The notes: generated by a model from the letters alone, not told the origin. Positions 10,073 through 21,408 are shown, counted from the first letter of the stretch. The stretch is DNA of 64,000 nt from Tipula vernalis (GCA_958295665.1 OY282558.1:187156015-187220014); one strand, 5' to 3'. Program-made: numbers and translations.

Positions 10073-10378
10073 GCCATTATTCATCCGCCTATATTGCGAA
10101 TGTCAGATTTTGGCAAACCCTTTATACTAACTTGTTCCGTTTTATCACAGCTTGTTGAATCTCATGATCTTCCCATGGCATTTGCAAGCCGCACCCTAAA
10201 CAACGCCGAACTAAACTATGCAACGATTGAGAAGGAGTTGCTTGCCATTGTGTGGTCGGTAAGTCATTTTCGACTATATTTGTATGATAACAAATTTTCA
10301 ATTGTTACGGATCACAAACCGCTGATTTGGTTATGCAATTTGAAAAACCCATCCTATAGTATAAAATATAAATTGTAA
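10073..10378 (+). pseudogene. pol: gypsy RNase H relic (right half after BEL-1)
   Basis: After the second GCCAT the gypsy pol resumes: SDFGKPFILT, LPMAFASRTLNNAELNY, EKELLAIVWSVSHFRLYLY and VTDHKPLIWL. These are the RNase H motifs that follow RT in 17.6-like elements. A small deletion removes the DASxxAxGA portion between ILT and VLSQ. Coding similarity ends near NLKNPS, and no integrase follows, so the gypsy copy is also 3'-truncated. Confidence 0.88.
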
Positions 10379-11359
10379 TTACAACCATAAATAAAACTAA
10401 AGTTTTCTATTCCCTAAAAGATTGTATAATAAATAACTTTTATCTTGTCATCGGAAAGGTGAGGAAAAGCACCAACATCACAAGATAACATTCAATAAAT
10501 TTTAAGTATTTACTGTAAATGAATTATGTATATAAATATATATTGGTATTTTTATAATCTTCAACCGACGTATTTTGTAGATTAAAATAAAAATGTAAAT
10601 TCAGAAGGTGAAAATGGATCGCGGTTATATGGTGTTGTTTGTAATTTGTTTTATTATACGGAAGGCTGCCTAAATGATCCATGGAACATTGGTACAAACC
10701 GCTCGGTACCAACACAAGACCTAGGATGACCCAAAATTATATTTAAGGGTAGATTACTACAAAATATATAGTATAAGTGATTAAATCAGTCATTATTTCA
10801 TTAATTAAATTTATTTGATGTACTAAAATGTAAAACTAAGAGATGTAAAACGTTATTTAAACCTGAATAAAATAAAAATAACGAAATTACTAAAATTTTT
10901 GTTAATTTTACCCAATAAATAGAAATGCGAACGTAAGTTTTTCGTTTCACAAAAGCTTTTTTATAGGATAGTATAAAATAGAAAGAGCAATGCAATAATG
11001 CATAAAGATATTTAAAAATTATTTCAAATTTCGCACTCTTAATTAGCTTTAGCCCCATTTAGAAAGAGAAGCATTTGCAGGTATTCACTAGTATTGTATG
11101 AAATTGTTGATAATATAACTCGGTTGTAATTCGATAGGATTTACAACCAGACAAAATAATCCAAGGCATTCTGAATCAAGTTAGCAGGCGATTCTTCAAT
11201 TTGGCAGAAATTCGGCTAAATTTCTTTGAAATAATGTCCAGCAATATTAAAAAGTGATCTTGCTCGTCTGGTTGGACACAATAAAAATTATCTGCATAAA
11301 AAGTGTAGAAAGTTTCGTTTTGTCTGTTAAATTTTTTTGTTTGAATATTCTTTTTACTT
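10379..11359. other. AT-rich, nothing recognised
   Basis: I see no coding motif, repeat array or RNA gene here. Short open frames (10524-10715 and 10801-11058, minus) show no family motifs. The stretch is flanked by the truncated gypsy end and by the LINE target duplication, so it is older target DNA. Confidence 0.4.
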
Positions 11360-11370
11360 TAGTTAAAATA
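11360..11370. repeat. LINE target-site duplication, left
   Basis: TAGTTAAAATA at 11360-11370 is repeated at 13721-13731, immediately after the AACCT tail of the LINE. An 11-base duplication bracketing a 5'-truncated element is the usual mark of target-primed reverse transcription. Confidence 0.88.
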
Positions 11371-11393
11371 GCAATCATCAGGAATCACTGTCA

Positions 11394-13628
11394 GTGTTCA
11401 CAGAGGATATCGTAACCAGGAATCGGATCCTATGGGCACTGAGGGGTTTAAAACCATTTAAATCGGCTGGTCCGGATCAAATTATACCAGCAGAACTTCA
11501 AAACAACTCAGTAATTATTCTTCCTTACTTGGAAGCTATATTCAAAGGGTGTTTGAAGCTGGGCTATATTCCTAGGTACTGGATGGAGGTCAATGTGGTG
11601 TTCATACCGAAAGCGGGGAAAAGCTCACATGTCTATCCTAAGGACCTAAGACCAATAACTCTATCATCCTTTCTTTTGAAAACCTTGGAAAGGCTGCTGG
11701 ATGTATACATTAGAGATAAAATTGGTGCCAGGAAGTGGGCACCGTCCCAGCATGATTACACAAAGGGTAGATCTGTTGACACTGCTCTGCACGCCTTGGT
11801 GTATACGATTGAGAAATCGATTAACTCGAAGGAATTCTGTTTGGTGGCCTTCCTGGATATAGAGGGCGCCTTTAATAATGTGAAAGCGGAGGCAATCAAG
11901 GAGGGATTGTCATTTTTGGAGGTGGATGTTCCTCTGATAGGGTTAATCAATTATGTGGTGGGAAGCAGGATTGTTAGCTCGAAGTTGGGGGACTCCACCA
12001 TCAAGAGGCGAGTAACTAGGGGAACCCGCAGGGGGGGGTGTCCGTCCCCTCTTCTCTGGAGTATAGTGGTAAACGGGTTACTACTAGAATTGGAGAGAGA
12101 GGGTATTGAAGTTATCGCTTACGCAGATGACGTAGCTTTAGCTGTTACCGGGAAATTCCTGAGCACGATTGTAAACGTAATGCAGAATACGCTTACCATC
12201 GTTACGAAATGGGCTGGCAAATGTGGACTTGGTATTAACCCGTCCTAGACAGAGCTGGTACTCTTCACTAAGAAATATAAAATCCTGGTAGTTGTCCCTC
12301 CTACCTTAAATGGCACGAGACTTGCTTTGACTGATAGAGCTAGATATATGGGCATTAACTTAGACAGTAAGCTTAGTTGGAAGCCCAACACCGCTGTAGT
12401 GAGATCTGTACTCATGTACGGGGTGGGTGTTTAGTGGCCAGCTCTGGACAAGGTAACTTATAAAAGTAAGATTGAGAGAGGGCAAAGAACGGCCTGTATG
12501 TTTGTTAGCAAGGCATTGAGGTCGACACCGACAAGCGCCTTAGAGGTTATGTTGCACCTTCTTCCGGTCGATATTTTTGGCAAACAGATGGCGGCAAATA
12601 CGGCTGTACGACTTGCAGCCATCTCTCAGTGGAGGTGTCTTAGTATAGGATACTCCACTATTGGTAGATCGTTGAATGATGAACTGGCGAATATTGACTA
12701 CATTAAACCTACTCTACGCTTCGAGAAGCGATTTCGGACCTCCTTTCCTGCAAGGGAATCCTGGAGAGATAGACCGTTATCGGAAACCGAAGCGTTGCAA
12801 TTCTTCACAGATGGCTCCAAGCTAGACGGCAAAGTGGAAGCTGGAGTATTCTGTGACAAATTAAATGTAAACATTTCTATTCGTCTCCCTGATTACTGCA
12901 GCGTGTACCAAGCTGAAGTCGTAGCGATTGAGGAGGTCATGACGTGTTTGAAGCATAATGTGTTATCCTCAGACGATATCACAATCAATGTGGACAGTCA
13001 AGCGGCGATCCGGTCGTTAGAATCGGTGTCTTTGGCGTCACGGGTGGCGTTGAGTTGCCACTCATCTCTAAATGAGATGGGTGAGCATTTCAATATCCAG
13101 GTAATCTGGGTCCCAGGTTACTCGGGCGTCATGGGGAACTGCAGGGCAGATGAACTTGCTACGACTGTCCAGCTGCAACCGGAAAGGGCAAGTCTGGGGA
13201 GGCCTATCACAGCGCTGAGACAAGCACTTGGGAAGCAAGCGCTATCCTCAGCGGGGGAAAGGTGGTCTAACATCCTCACCTGTAGAGTTGCAAGACAAGT
13301 TTAGCCAAAGCTGAACTTGGGGCGCACTAGGGCATTAATATCCCTACGCAGATGTGAATTAAGAACGATCGTAGGAATTCTCACGGGACACTGCCTTTTT
13401 GGAGAACATGCAAGAAGGCTGGGTCTGGAGGCTAATGACTTCTGCAGAAGCTGCTTGGACGAAGAGGAGGAAGAGACGTTGGTCCACTTCCAGTGCTCGT
13501 GTCCAGCATTGGCTCTCAGAAGGCACAAACACTTGGGTAAGTTCAGGATGGACTGCCTCTCGGATCTCGAAAACATTAAAGTGCGGGACGTCTTACGCTA
13601 CATAAGTAGCTCGAAATGGTTCCAATAG
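11394..13628 (+). pseudogene. LINE ORF2 relic: RT, RNase H, CCHC
   Basis: One frame runs the whole way but is broken by three in-frame TAG codons, at 12246, 12432 and 13302. RT motifs include GPDQIIPAEL, LRPITLSSFLLKTLERL, FLDIEGAFNN, RGTRRGGCPSPLLW and catalytic YADD (12120-12131). RNase H follows with FFTDGSKLDG, the DSQAA segment and WVPGYSGVMGN (about 12790-13160). The C-terminal finger reads CRSC...HFQCSC (about 13444-13503). Between about 12390 and 12420 the RT thumb looks shortened by a deletion. The product could not support movement. Confidence 0.9.
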
Positions 13629-13701
13629 GGGTAAAAGGGAAGATATTCTGTGGTATCACAATGGACCGTTACCGGTCTAAGTGTGCAGAAGCAGCCACGC
13701 C

Positions 13702-13720
13702 AACCTAACCTAACCTAACC
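13702..13720 (+). repeat. AACCT tandem tail of the LINE
   Basis: Almost four tandem copies of AACCT end the LINE. The complement is TTAGG, the canonical insect telomere repeat. Here the repeat is internal and bounded by the LINE target duplication, so it is the element's own 3' tail and not a telomere. Confidence 0.85.
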
Positions 13721-13731
13721 TAGTTAAAATA
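13721..13731. repeat. LINE target-site duplication, right
   Basis: TAGTTAAAATA, identical to 11360-11370, directly abuts the AACCT tail and so marks the 3' end of the LINE. Confidence 0.88.
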
Positions 13732-14188
13732 TCGCACTGACGAAAACTGACACAACTCAAAAAATTATATTTTTCAGACCAGCGATTTGGTTGCAATATG
13801 AGGATTAAGTTGAGAATTACCGGAAGGCAATAGTATTGATATTGGTGTCAAACGTGCGTTTTTTTTAGGTTTTCGTTTAACATGATACAAATAAGAGAGA
13901 TAAAATGACACGAATAAGAGGTATAATATGATAAGAGGTATAATTTGATTCAAATAAGGGAAATAAGCTCAGAAGAGAACGATCGAGAGAATGTATTAAA
14001 ATGGTGACAACACTCTATTATGTTTTTATATACCCCACGCATACCTCAGAAAAAAATAACAATATCCAAAAAAAAAAGGTAAAAATATTATGAATGTGAC
14101 CGACGAGGAATGTAAAAATTTAAAACCATTTTTTTATGTTGCTGTTTGTTTTTTTAGTGACGATCACAAGCAATTTTTTTCGTTCGAT
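13732..14188. other. Non-coding, nothing recognised
   Basis: The sequence is AT-rich with a diffuse repeat of ataagag/gataaaatga near 13890-13945. No gene motif is visible. It lies between the LINE and the foldback element. Confidence 0.35.
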
Positions 14189-14905
14189 GGAAGGCCGAAT
14201 CTCGGAAGTATGAATGTCGAAAGGCCGAACGCCGAATGGGTCGGAAAGCCGAATGGCGAAGGGCCGAATGTCGTATGGCCGATTGGGTCGAAAGGCCGAA
14301 AATGTTGGAAGGCCTAATGCTTAAAGGCCGAATCCCTAAAGGCCGAATGTCGAAAGGGCGAAGGAATCGAATTGACGAACGTGTCGAAAGGCCGAATTTT
14401 CATTAAATTTTCCTTCACTTAATTGATTGAAATCAATATTTAAAACCATTGAATTTACATCTTAATGTAAAATGATTTAAATAAATTGGAAATACGTGCT
14501 TAATATAATAATGGGATCAAATTTTGTTGGAAAAAAAAATTTATTTTTTTCTTTTTTTATTATAATTAATTAATTTTTAACTATATAACAAATAAACGTG
14601 AGAAGATTTTAATATTTTAGGCGATTACTATTAAACATTTTTATACAAAATTTTGATAAAAGTATAAACTTTGGTTTTCATAAAAATATAAATTTTGAAA
14701 ATTTTTATTCATAAAAAGATGAAAAAATTAAAATAAATTTGGACACAAACGGCCTTTCGACATTTGGCCTTTCAACACAATCGGCCTTTCGACATTCGGC
14801 TTACGACCAATTCGGCCTTTCGACACATTCGGCCTTTCGAAACTTGGTTTTTCGATATTCGGCCTTTCGACACATTCGGCCTTACGACATTCGGCCTTTT
14901 GGCCC
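14189..14905. mobile_element. Foldback-like element with GGCCGAA array arms
   Basis: The left arm (about 14189-14395) holds roughly eleven degenerate units of the type TCGAAAGGCCGAATG. The right arm (about 14741-14905) holds about ten units of the complement, CGGCCTTTCGACATT. The 345-bp spacer is very AT-rich. Opposed arrays with an unrelated spacer are the architecture of foldback (Galileo/FB-type) DNA elements. No transposase and no clear target duplication were found. The GC-rich arms contrast sharply with the surroundings. Confidence 0.75.
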
Positions 14906-15838
14906 TATTCCATTTTTTTGATTAGGTAAATTTTGTTTTGAATGTTTATTAACGAACTGAAATGAATGTATTAATTCTTCATGTAGAGAAAAGGATAAAT
15001 AACTCAAGGCGAGCGTAAGCATCAAAAATTTGAACCGATTTCACCCGCTTCACTTATTTTTGATACTTACCATAATGAGAAAATACACGGAAAGAATAAA
15101 AATATTTGACAGCACACAATAGCAAAATGTATATTATAATGTGGTGTATATATATAAAATTCTTCATCCTCAATCCTCATTTTACGACCAAAATCGCTGT
15201 CCAGCTGAAGAGAAAAAATGTTTTTTGGATTAATCGGAAGTCTATTTTTAATTAAGTAAGATTGGCTTAAATAATTTACTTTTAGAAATATCTTAGAAAG
15301 ACATCTTTCGTCATTTTTTGTTATTATCACCACAATACCCTTAGTCGTGTCATTTCACGTGATGTGACTATAGTCGTATCCCATCACTTGAAAATTGCTA
15401 TTCTTGAAGGTGACCAAGTGATTTTAAACAATAATACATTAAAAACAGTGCACAAAATTATTTAAAAAAAAAAAATTTAAATACCGTATATAAAATAAAC
15501 TAATTGCGTCTTTCAATTTCATGCTATTCGCCTGTCACTTGCAAAAATCAAGTGACATCTATCGTATAAAGTGACTTTAGTGGTAATAAATGACTAAGAG
15601 AATCGCAAAATTGATCTGATGTGACTATAAACGGCGGTGTTACTCTTGAAATTTGCAATTTTTGAGTTAACACTAGTGTTTGTCTCAGTAACATATAACT
15701 GCATTATTTTGTGTTATGTCACTTTTAATTTGTAATCCAATAAAATGTTTCCAGGGGCCCTATTCTCAAATTCTACATCCATTTTCCAAATGCGGACATC
15801 TGTCGAAATTCATAAAAACGTTCGGAAATCTAAACTTC
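14906..15838. other. Non-coding with recurring AGTGAC/GTCACT motifs
   Basis: From about 15347 to 15725 the motif GTCACTT/AAGTGAC or a near form occurs about ten times in both orientations (for example 15536 to 15555, 15560-15575). It may be the subterminal region of an unidentified MITE. No terminal repeats could be paired and no gene is visible. A short minus-strand frame (15067-15333) has no family motif. Confidence 0.3.
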
Positions 15839-15840
15839 TA

Positions 15841-17163
15841 TTGGGTGTACACATAAATTTCCAACCTTTTTAGATAGGTGTCGTTAGTCTACTGCTTGCA
15901 TATTATTCAATCGGTCAATACATGTTTTTTGGAGGTTAGATGTTAAGCTTAAATAATTACTAGTGACATTTGTATAAAGCATAAACACCAATTATTCCCA
16001 TTTAATTGAAAATGTCGAATTTTGTGCCAAAAAAACAATATTTGCGGGAAATTTTACTTCATTATTTTTTGTTGAAGAAAAGTGCAGCGGAAAAAAATCG
16101 TTTGCTTGTGGAAGTTTACGGTGAACATGCTCCATCGAAAACAACATGCAAAGAGTGGTTTCAACGATTCAAAGTTAGTGATTTTGACGTAGAGACAAAG
16201 AACGTGAAGGCAGACCAAGATACAGAATTGGAAGAATTGCTTGATGTGGACCCTTGTCAGACTGAAAAACAATTAGCAGAAGAGTTGAATATTACCCAAC
16301 AATGTGTTTCGCAACGTATACATGCAATGGGATTGGTTCAGAAGCTGGGAAACTGGGTGCCACACAAATTGTAAGAAAGGGACATGGAACGTCGGAAAAC
16401 CATGTACGAATTGTTGCTTAAACGACAACAAAGGAAGGGTTTTTTGCATCGGATCATCACTGGGGATGAAAAATAGATCCATTATGACAATCCAAAGCGC
16501 AAACCCGCGTGTGTCAAGCCAGGTGAACCAAGGCCGTCGACGCCAAAAGCAAATATCCATGGTTTGAAGGTGATGCTTTGTATTTGGTGGGATACGAATG
16601 GTGTCGTATATTATGAGCTGCTGAAAGAGCGTGAAACCATTACGGGACAAGTTTATCGACGACAACTGATGGCTTTAAAGCAAGCTTTAGCTGCAAAACG
16701 ACCGGAATGGGACAAAAGGCACAGTAAGATTATTTTGCAACATGACAACGCTAGGCCACATGTTGCTATACCTGTCAAAAATTACTTGGACAGGCAGAAC
16801 TGGAAAATTCTATCCCACCCGTCGTATTCACCAGGCATTGCTCCCTCTGATTACCACTTGTTCCGGTTGATGCAATGTTTTGATTTTGTAAGACCTAAAG
16901 CACCCATTCTATATATAGCGCATGAATTGGTATGGGAAAACAGCTGGATTGCAAATTTCACCTTCTGTCTTTGAGCACCTTTCACCGTCAGATGAGTAGC
17001 TCTAAACGGCTAGCTATCTTTAATTCTGATTTTGATTGATGTTCGAGAAGCTCTTGAAGTGGTTCTTTCGTCAATAAAATATTATTAAGCAAAATCCCAG
17101 ATTCCAATAAATGATTCCTAAACAGTTTAATCATGTGCGGTGTGTCACTAAATACGTACACCT
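15841..17163 (+). mobile_element. mariner element relic
   Basis: A decayed mariner transposase is bracketed by a possible terminal repeat. The left end reads ttGGGTGTACACATAAATTT and the right end reads GTACACC near 17157-17163, in inverted orientation, sharing GGTGTAC. A TA precedes the left end. The length (about 1.3 kb) fits mariner. The right terminus is diverged and its exact position is uncertain. Confidence 0.65.
16006..16974 (+). pseudogene. mariner transposase relic (DD34D)
   Basis: The N-terminal helix-turn-helix region is open to 16374 (HYFLLKKSAAEKNRLLVEVYG, CKEWFQRFK). A stop and frame changes follow, through TGDEK (about 16460), the first catalytic Asp. The last frame has LQHDNARPHVA and SYSPGIAPSDYHLFR. 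Exactly 34 residues separate the Asp of HDN and that of PSD, so this is DD34D mariner. At least two breaks and a corrupted C-terminus after HLFR make it inactive. Confidence 0.9.
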
Positions 17164-18942
17164 TTTTATTTTGATCACATGAATTCGCAAAGAAAGGCGA
17201 CTCTCGCTTATTCCCATTTCATTCCATAGTCCACTATTTTTCCCTCCCAGATCAGTAACAATGGCTACAACATCGTACTGAATTAAGTGTAATTTATATT
17301 ATTTAGTATTATTTTAGATAGCTTTGTATCTTTTAATTTTGAAAATGAATTAATAAATGCCTTTTCAAATTCATTTTGTCAAACTTTTTATTTCTTTTTT
17401 AATTCTGATTTTAATTCATTTTTAAAATGAATTAAAAACGCTTATTTAAATTCAGAAAAAAATACCTTTTTTAATTCAGCCTTTTTTAATTCATGTAGCC
17501 TCAAAAGTACACAACAATTCACCACAAACAAATTGGTTGGTGTCTTTGCACATATATTTGATTTGCTTGATTTTTCTCAATTCACTCTACTTGCCAACAC
17601 AGCAAACAAAGATAGAAAAGCAACATGAATTTTGACTAAACAGAAAGTTTTACAACACACAGTTCATTGGCGTTCGTTGTGCATTACACAACATTTTCTA
17701 TTCAACTAAAAAACAAATATTACAATTAGATACAATTGTGGTGGTGATCTTAATTAAACAAAAACCAATGTAATTAATAAGAAATTTATAAAATAAAAAA
17801 ACATGAATTAAAATATAGATTGAGTGTTTTTAATGAACGCCCCAAATTTTTATAGTTTGTTAGCTTGATATCGCAATAGCATGATATTTTGCCACTTACC
17901 TTGTGTTCTATCAAAATTCAAAGTGAAATTAAGTCCTTAATCCTCTTGTAGCGTTTTTAATCACAAACAATTTCGTAATTTGCATACTGCTGTGGTACGT
18001 AAATCGGGCAAGATTTTAAATGTCATTTGATTGGCTTTACTAGAACACTGTGTCCACGCACAAGGAATTTATGAGTTATGCTGCGAAAATTGAAATTTTT
18101 TACCGCGTTTGAATGGGCTGATAATAAATAATTCCTTTTTGTTGCTCAGGGCAATTATCTGAATAGGTCGTTGTCCTTATTCGTTAATGCCAAGCCCAAG
18201 AGTAACCATGAAGAACGCCATAAATACTATAATGTGACTTTTATCTACCTCGCAATAAAGCGCTGTGTTCAAATTTCTAAATTTCTCTATTGGTGAATAT
18301 CGATATTTGGGTTTTATTGTGTTTACTCAGCATTTCTTAAGATGTATTGTTTTGGCCTATGCAAGTCACCTAAATCCACGACTGTATACTTTTTTAAATT
18401 TACAGTTATTTGTGGTTTAGGTATTTTATATATAATATGCGTAACAGAGAATAATCTAGTGCAGTTCATTTATAAATTTTTATTTGAAAACAAACGTTAA
18501 AAGGCAAAAATTATAAGGACAAAAGTGAAATTTAACATAATTTTTTTAATTTTGAGGTAAAAGTGAGATGTTTCGTAATATTATTATTGCAAATTAGGTC
18601 GAAATTTTTTATAAATGGCTAATATATTTTTTGTAAGTTATAATTACAAAATGCCACGAGGAATACAATTGTAAGGGTTAGGCGTGGGTCTTTGCCTTTG
18701 CTGTGCGTGAGAGACGCCGTTCGGAATTAATAAAGCACCCTGTACCGTTTACATAGAAATTATTATTTAATGTTTATAATTTAATTTTCACAAACTGAGA
18801 TTTCACAAATTAAGATAGTTAGAATTGTTATGTTTTTGATTATATAATTTGTTACACAATTTAGTTACACGGATATTAACTTATTTCTTATTAATTTTCA
18901 CCACACCATTTATATTTTATCGCGAGCAAATAATTGAATGCT
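17164..18942. other. AT-rich, no gene recognised
   Basis: The stretch 17340-17500 is made of many variants of TTTAATTCATTTT in both orientations, a low-complexity palindromic cluster. The remainder is AT-rich without open frames carrying motifs. It looks like intergenic or decayed repeat DNA. Confidence 0.35.
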
Positions 18943-19112
18943 GGGGCCTTACTATGCAATTCGATGACAATTTTCGACGGCTATCGTTTTGCATTAGAAA
19001 GTACAGGAAGAAAAAGGAAAACAATAACTATCGTTTTCTTTTTCCTTCTTGCACCTTCTTATACAAAACGATAGCCGTCGAAAATTGTCATCGAATTGCA
19101 TAGTAAGGCCCC
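18943..19112. mobile_element. 170-bp palindromic MITE (GGGGCCTTACTATGC)
   Basis: The left arm begins GGGGCCTTACTATGCAATTC and is repeated in inverted orientation at the right end without mismatch for the first 49 bases. The arms then continue to pair imperfectly almost to the centre (AAGGAAAAC against GTTTTCTTTTTCC). The whole unit folds into one hairpin. It has no coding capacity. I could not see a target duplication, so the superfamily is unknown. Confidence 0.85.
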
Positions 19113-19399
19113 TGTTTTAATGTAAAGCGCAAAAATTCGACTGTATAGAGAAACGAGTTGTCAAACTTCTTGTGGCAAATTCTACCAGTATGAAGTACGC
19201 CGCGATGCGATTGTATGTTTTGGTTTGTTGGTGGAGCGGTTGCGGTTGTTAGTAGTATATCGTACGTAAGAGAGCGCTGATTTGTGTGTGACTGATATAC
19301 ATATGTATTGTAGCGAAACGAATGTAAACCTTTACGAGAATAAATATTAGTGTCCATATTTATTAATGTGAACATGCGTGAGTTAATGTGAACACAATT
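19113..19399. other. Presumed 5' part of Tc1 relic
   Basis: Non-coding sequence directly upstream of the Tc1 transposase frame. It probably contains that element's left terminal repeat, but no inverted partner was found. A minus-strand frame here shows no family motif. Confidence 0.35.
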
Positions 19400-20371
19400 A
19401 ACCTTGGCGGAGCGCGGCAAAATTGGTGCTTTTTATGAAAGTGGCTTGACATTACGTGAAATTGCTAGCAGAATATAGAAGTAATGTAAAACCCATGTGC
19501 ATAATTACGTAACATTACGAGATAATAATGGCATTAAAAAGCGTTGTGGTCGTAAATCAACGATAACTGATCGTGACAAACGAGAGATTAAAAGACTTGC
19601 AGTTAAAGATTCAATGTCTCCTGCACAGATAGGGCAGTATCTTTAACTTCCAATTAAAAAAATGACGTATTCGGGAAATTTTAAAAGAATTGGAACATCT
19701 GAAATACACGAAACGAGATGCTAGTCCGCGACTTTTACCAAGGCATAAGATCGCTCGGTTGATATTTGCTGAGGTTTACCAATTTTGGGATGAGGAGTGG
19801 CATATTTAGCGATGAGAAAAAGTTTTCTCCTGACCGCCCTGATGGTTGGCAATGGTATTGGGGGGATACTCGTCAGAACAGGCTTACTCGTCACTCACGA
19901 AATTTTGGGGGTGGCTCGCTGATGGTATGGGGATCATTTTGTTAGACAGAGCGTGCTCCTATTTGTTTTGTATCAACTAAAATGAATGCTGCCAAGAATG
20001 TAAATCTGTTGGAAGACATTTTTGTTGATTTTGGGGATAATACGCTTGGTCAACATTGGGTCTTCCAGCAAGATAATGCTGCAATACATTCAGCTCGACA
20101 TACAAAATCATTTTTTGCAGAACCTGGTATTGATGTTTTACGGTGGCCTCCGATTAGTCTAGACCTTAATCCAATGGAAAACGTTAGGGCATTACTTTAT
20201 ACCCGCGTTCACCATAACGGCCGCCAATTTGAAACGGTTACCCAACTACGTAAATCCATTGTCACAGAATGGAAAAATATTGATCAAAGTTTGCTGCAAA
20301 ACCATAACAACTCGATGCCTCGTCGCCTCCTACAAGTAATTATAAAAGCAGGAGGTAATACTAATTATTAG
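19400..20371 (+). pseudogene. Tc1-like transposase relic (DD34E)
   Basis: The N-terminal helix-turn-helix reads TLAERGKIGAFYESGLTLRE (about 19400-19460), followed by GRKSTITDRDKREIKRLAV. Several stops and shifts lie between 19480 and 19800. FSDEKKFSPDRPDGWQWYW (from about 19803) supplies the first catalytic Asp. The open frame 19982-20371 has FQQDNAAIHSA and DLNPMEN, with 34 residues between the second Asp and the Glu, hence DD34E of Tc1. Terminal repeats were not identified. It is inactive. Confidence 0.9.
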
Positions 20372-21408
20372 GATAACAATAAGACGCTGATATATTACAG
20401 ATTAGCAAACTGTCCTAATAAATATTGCCTTCAGGAGTTTTTTGTTTTATTTTTTAAACACAATAGTTCACTCGAAATCCAAAATGTGGCATAATTATTT
20501 GAAGTTCCTTTCTTATTTATATAAAATAGAATAAAAAGTAATATGAATTCTTATTTTATATATTCAATTGTTTTATTAAAATTTTGTCCCTATATATGTA
20601 TATTGCCTCCGCTGTATTTTTGAAACCATTACGAAAATTACGAAGAGAGGAATAGAAAAATAAGGAGATTTCGAAACAGATGATTAAAAATGTTAATTCC
20701 ATGAAAACATTAAGCGAAACGGACGCTTTCTTTACTTCAAATGAATTTTTGTGAATATAGCTTAATTATTTAATATTAAAAATGATTGTGTATGCTGTTT
20801 TTTTTTTAAAGAGAAAATTACTTCGGTCTAACAAGACCAAAGTATTGAAATCTTATCAAAAATGGCCAAAAATTTGGTTGATCCAAAACCACTTTTCTCG
20901 ACGATTTGAAAGTCGCTGAGTCCGAAAAAGCAAAAATAAAAAATTATGTGTCCGTCCGTTTGTCTGGACGTCTGGATGTCTATACCCATGGTATCTCGAT
21001 TTAGAATTATTTATTTATTTTTATTTTATTTATTTATTATTATAATTTTGGCACACCCTATTTTGAGCATAAGCTCATTCACAATAGAGTGCACAGTAAT
21101 TTGCCAACGTACAATATTTAATATAAAATGAAAACTGGTCCAAGACCATACAGCCGATTATTCGCTGAGGTACGAGCAGCTCAAACTCCACGTCCACCAA
21201 GGTTAAGTACTAATCGCCCCGATTCTACTCCTCAAAATACTATGGGTCACGACTGGGCTGTTTTTTCTTTGTAAGTAATATTAACTTAAATAGCTTCAAA
21301 ACCGCTATTCTTCTTTCCAATCTGTTTTTATGGTACGAGGGTATACCATATATGCTCGTATGATATGGTATGATTGCTCGATGAATGTTATGTCGGGTAT
21401 GTTGGCAT
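20372..21408. other. Non-coding between Tc1 and hAT
   Basis: AT-rich sequence with a run of homopolymers. From 20817 to 21000 there is a segment (ctTCGGTCTAACAAGACC hairpin, then a TGTCCGTCCGTTTGTCTG stretch) that looks like a dispersed repeat but cannot be classed. A short frame inside it is listed separately. Confidence 0.35.
21128..21274 (+). other. Possible short exon, 48 codons
   Basis: An ATG-started frame encodes a proline- and arginine-rich stretch (begins MKTGPRPYSRLFAEVRAAQT) with non-random composition compared with the AT-rich surroundings. It ends at TTTGTAAGTAA, where a splice-donor-like GTAAGT overlaps the stop. It might be an exon fragment of a host gene or of a transposon. 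I do not recognise the family. Confidence 0.25.

Larger units (their letters stand above)
11371..13720 (+). mobile_element. 5'-truncated LINE with RNase H and AACCT tail
   Basis: The 2,350-bp insertion contains only the ORF2 C-terminal two-thirds (RT, RNase H, terminal cysteine motif) and a 3' tail of tandem AACCT instead of poly-A. It is flanked by TAGTTAAAATA repeats. The YADD RT plus an encoded RNase H places it in the I/LOA/R1-like assemblage of non-LTR elements; I cannot choose a clade. The endonuclease and ORF1 are missing through 5' truncation. Confidence 0.9.

Noticed and set aside
13702..13720. Internal telomere
   Set aside because: Fewer than four units, directly bounded by the LINE and its target duplication.
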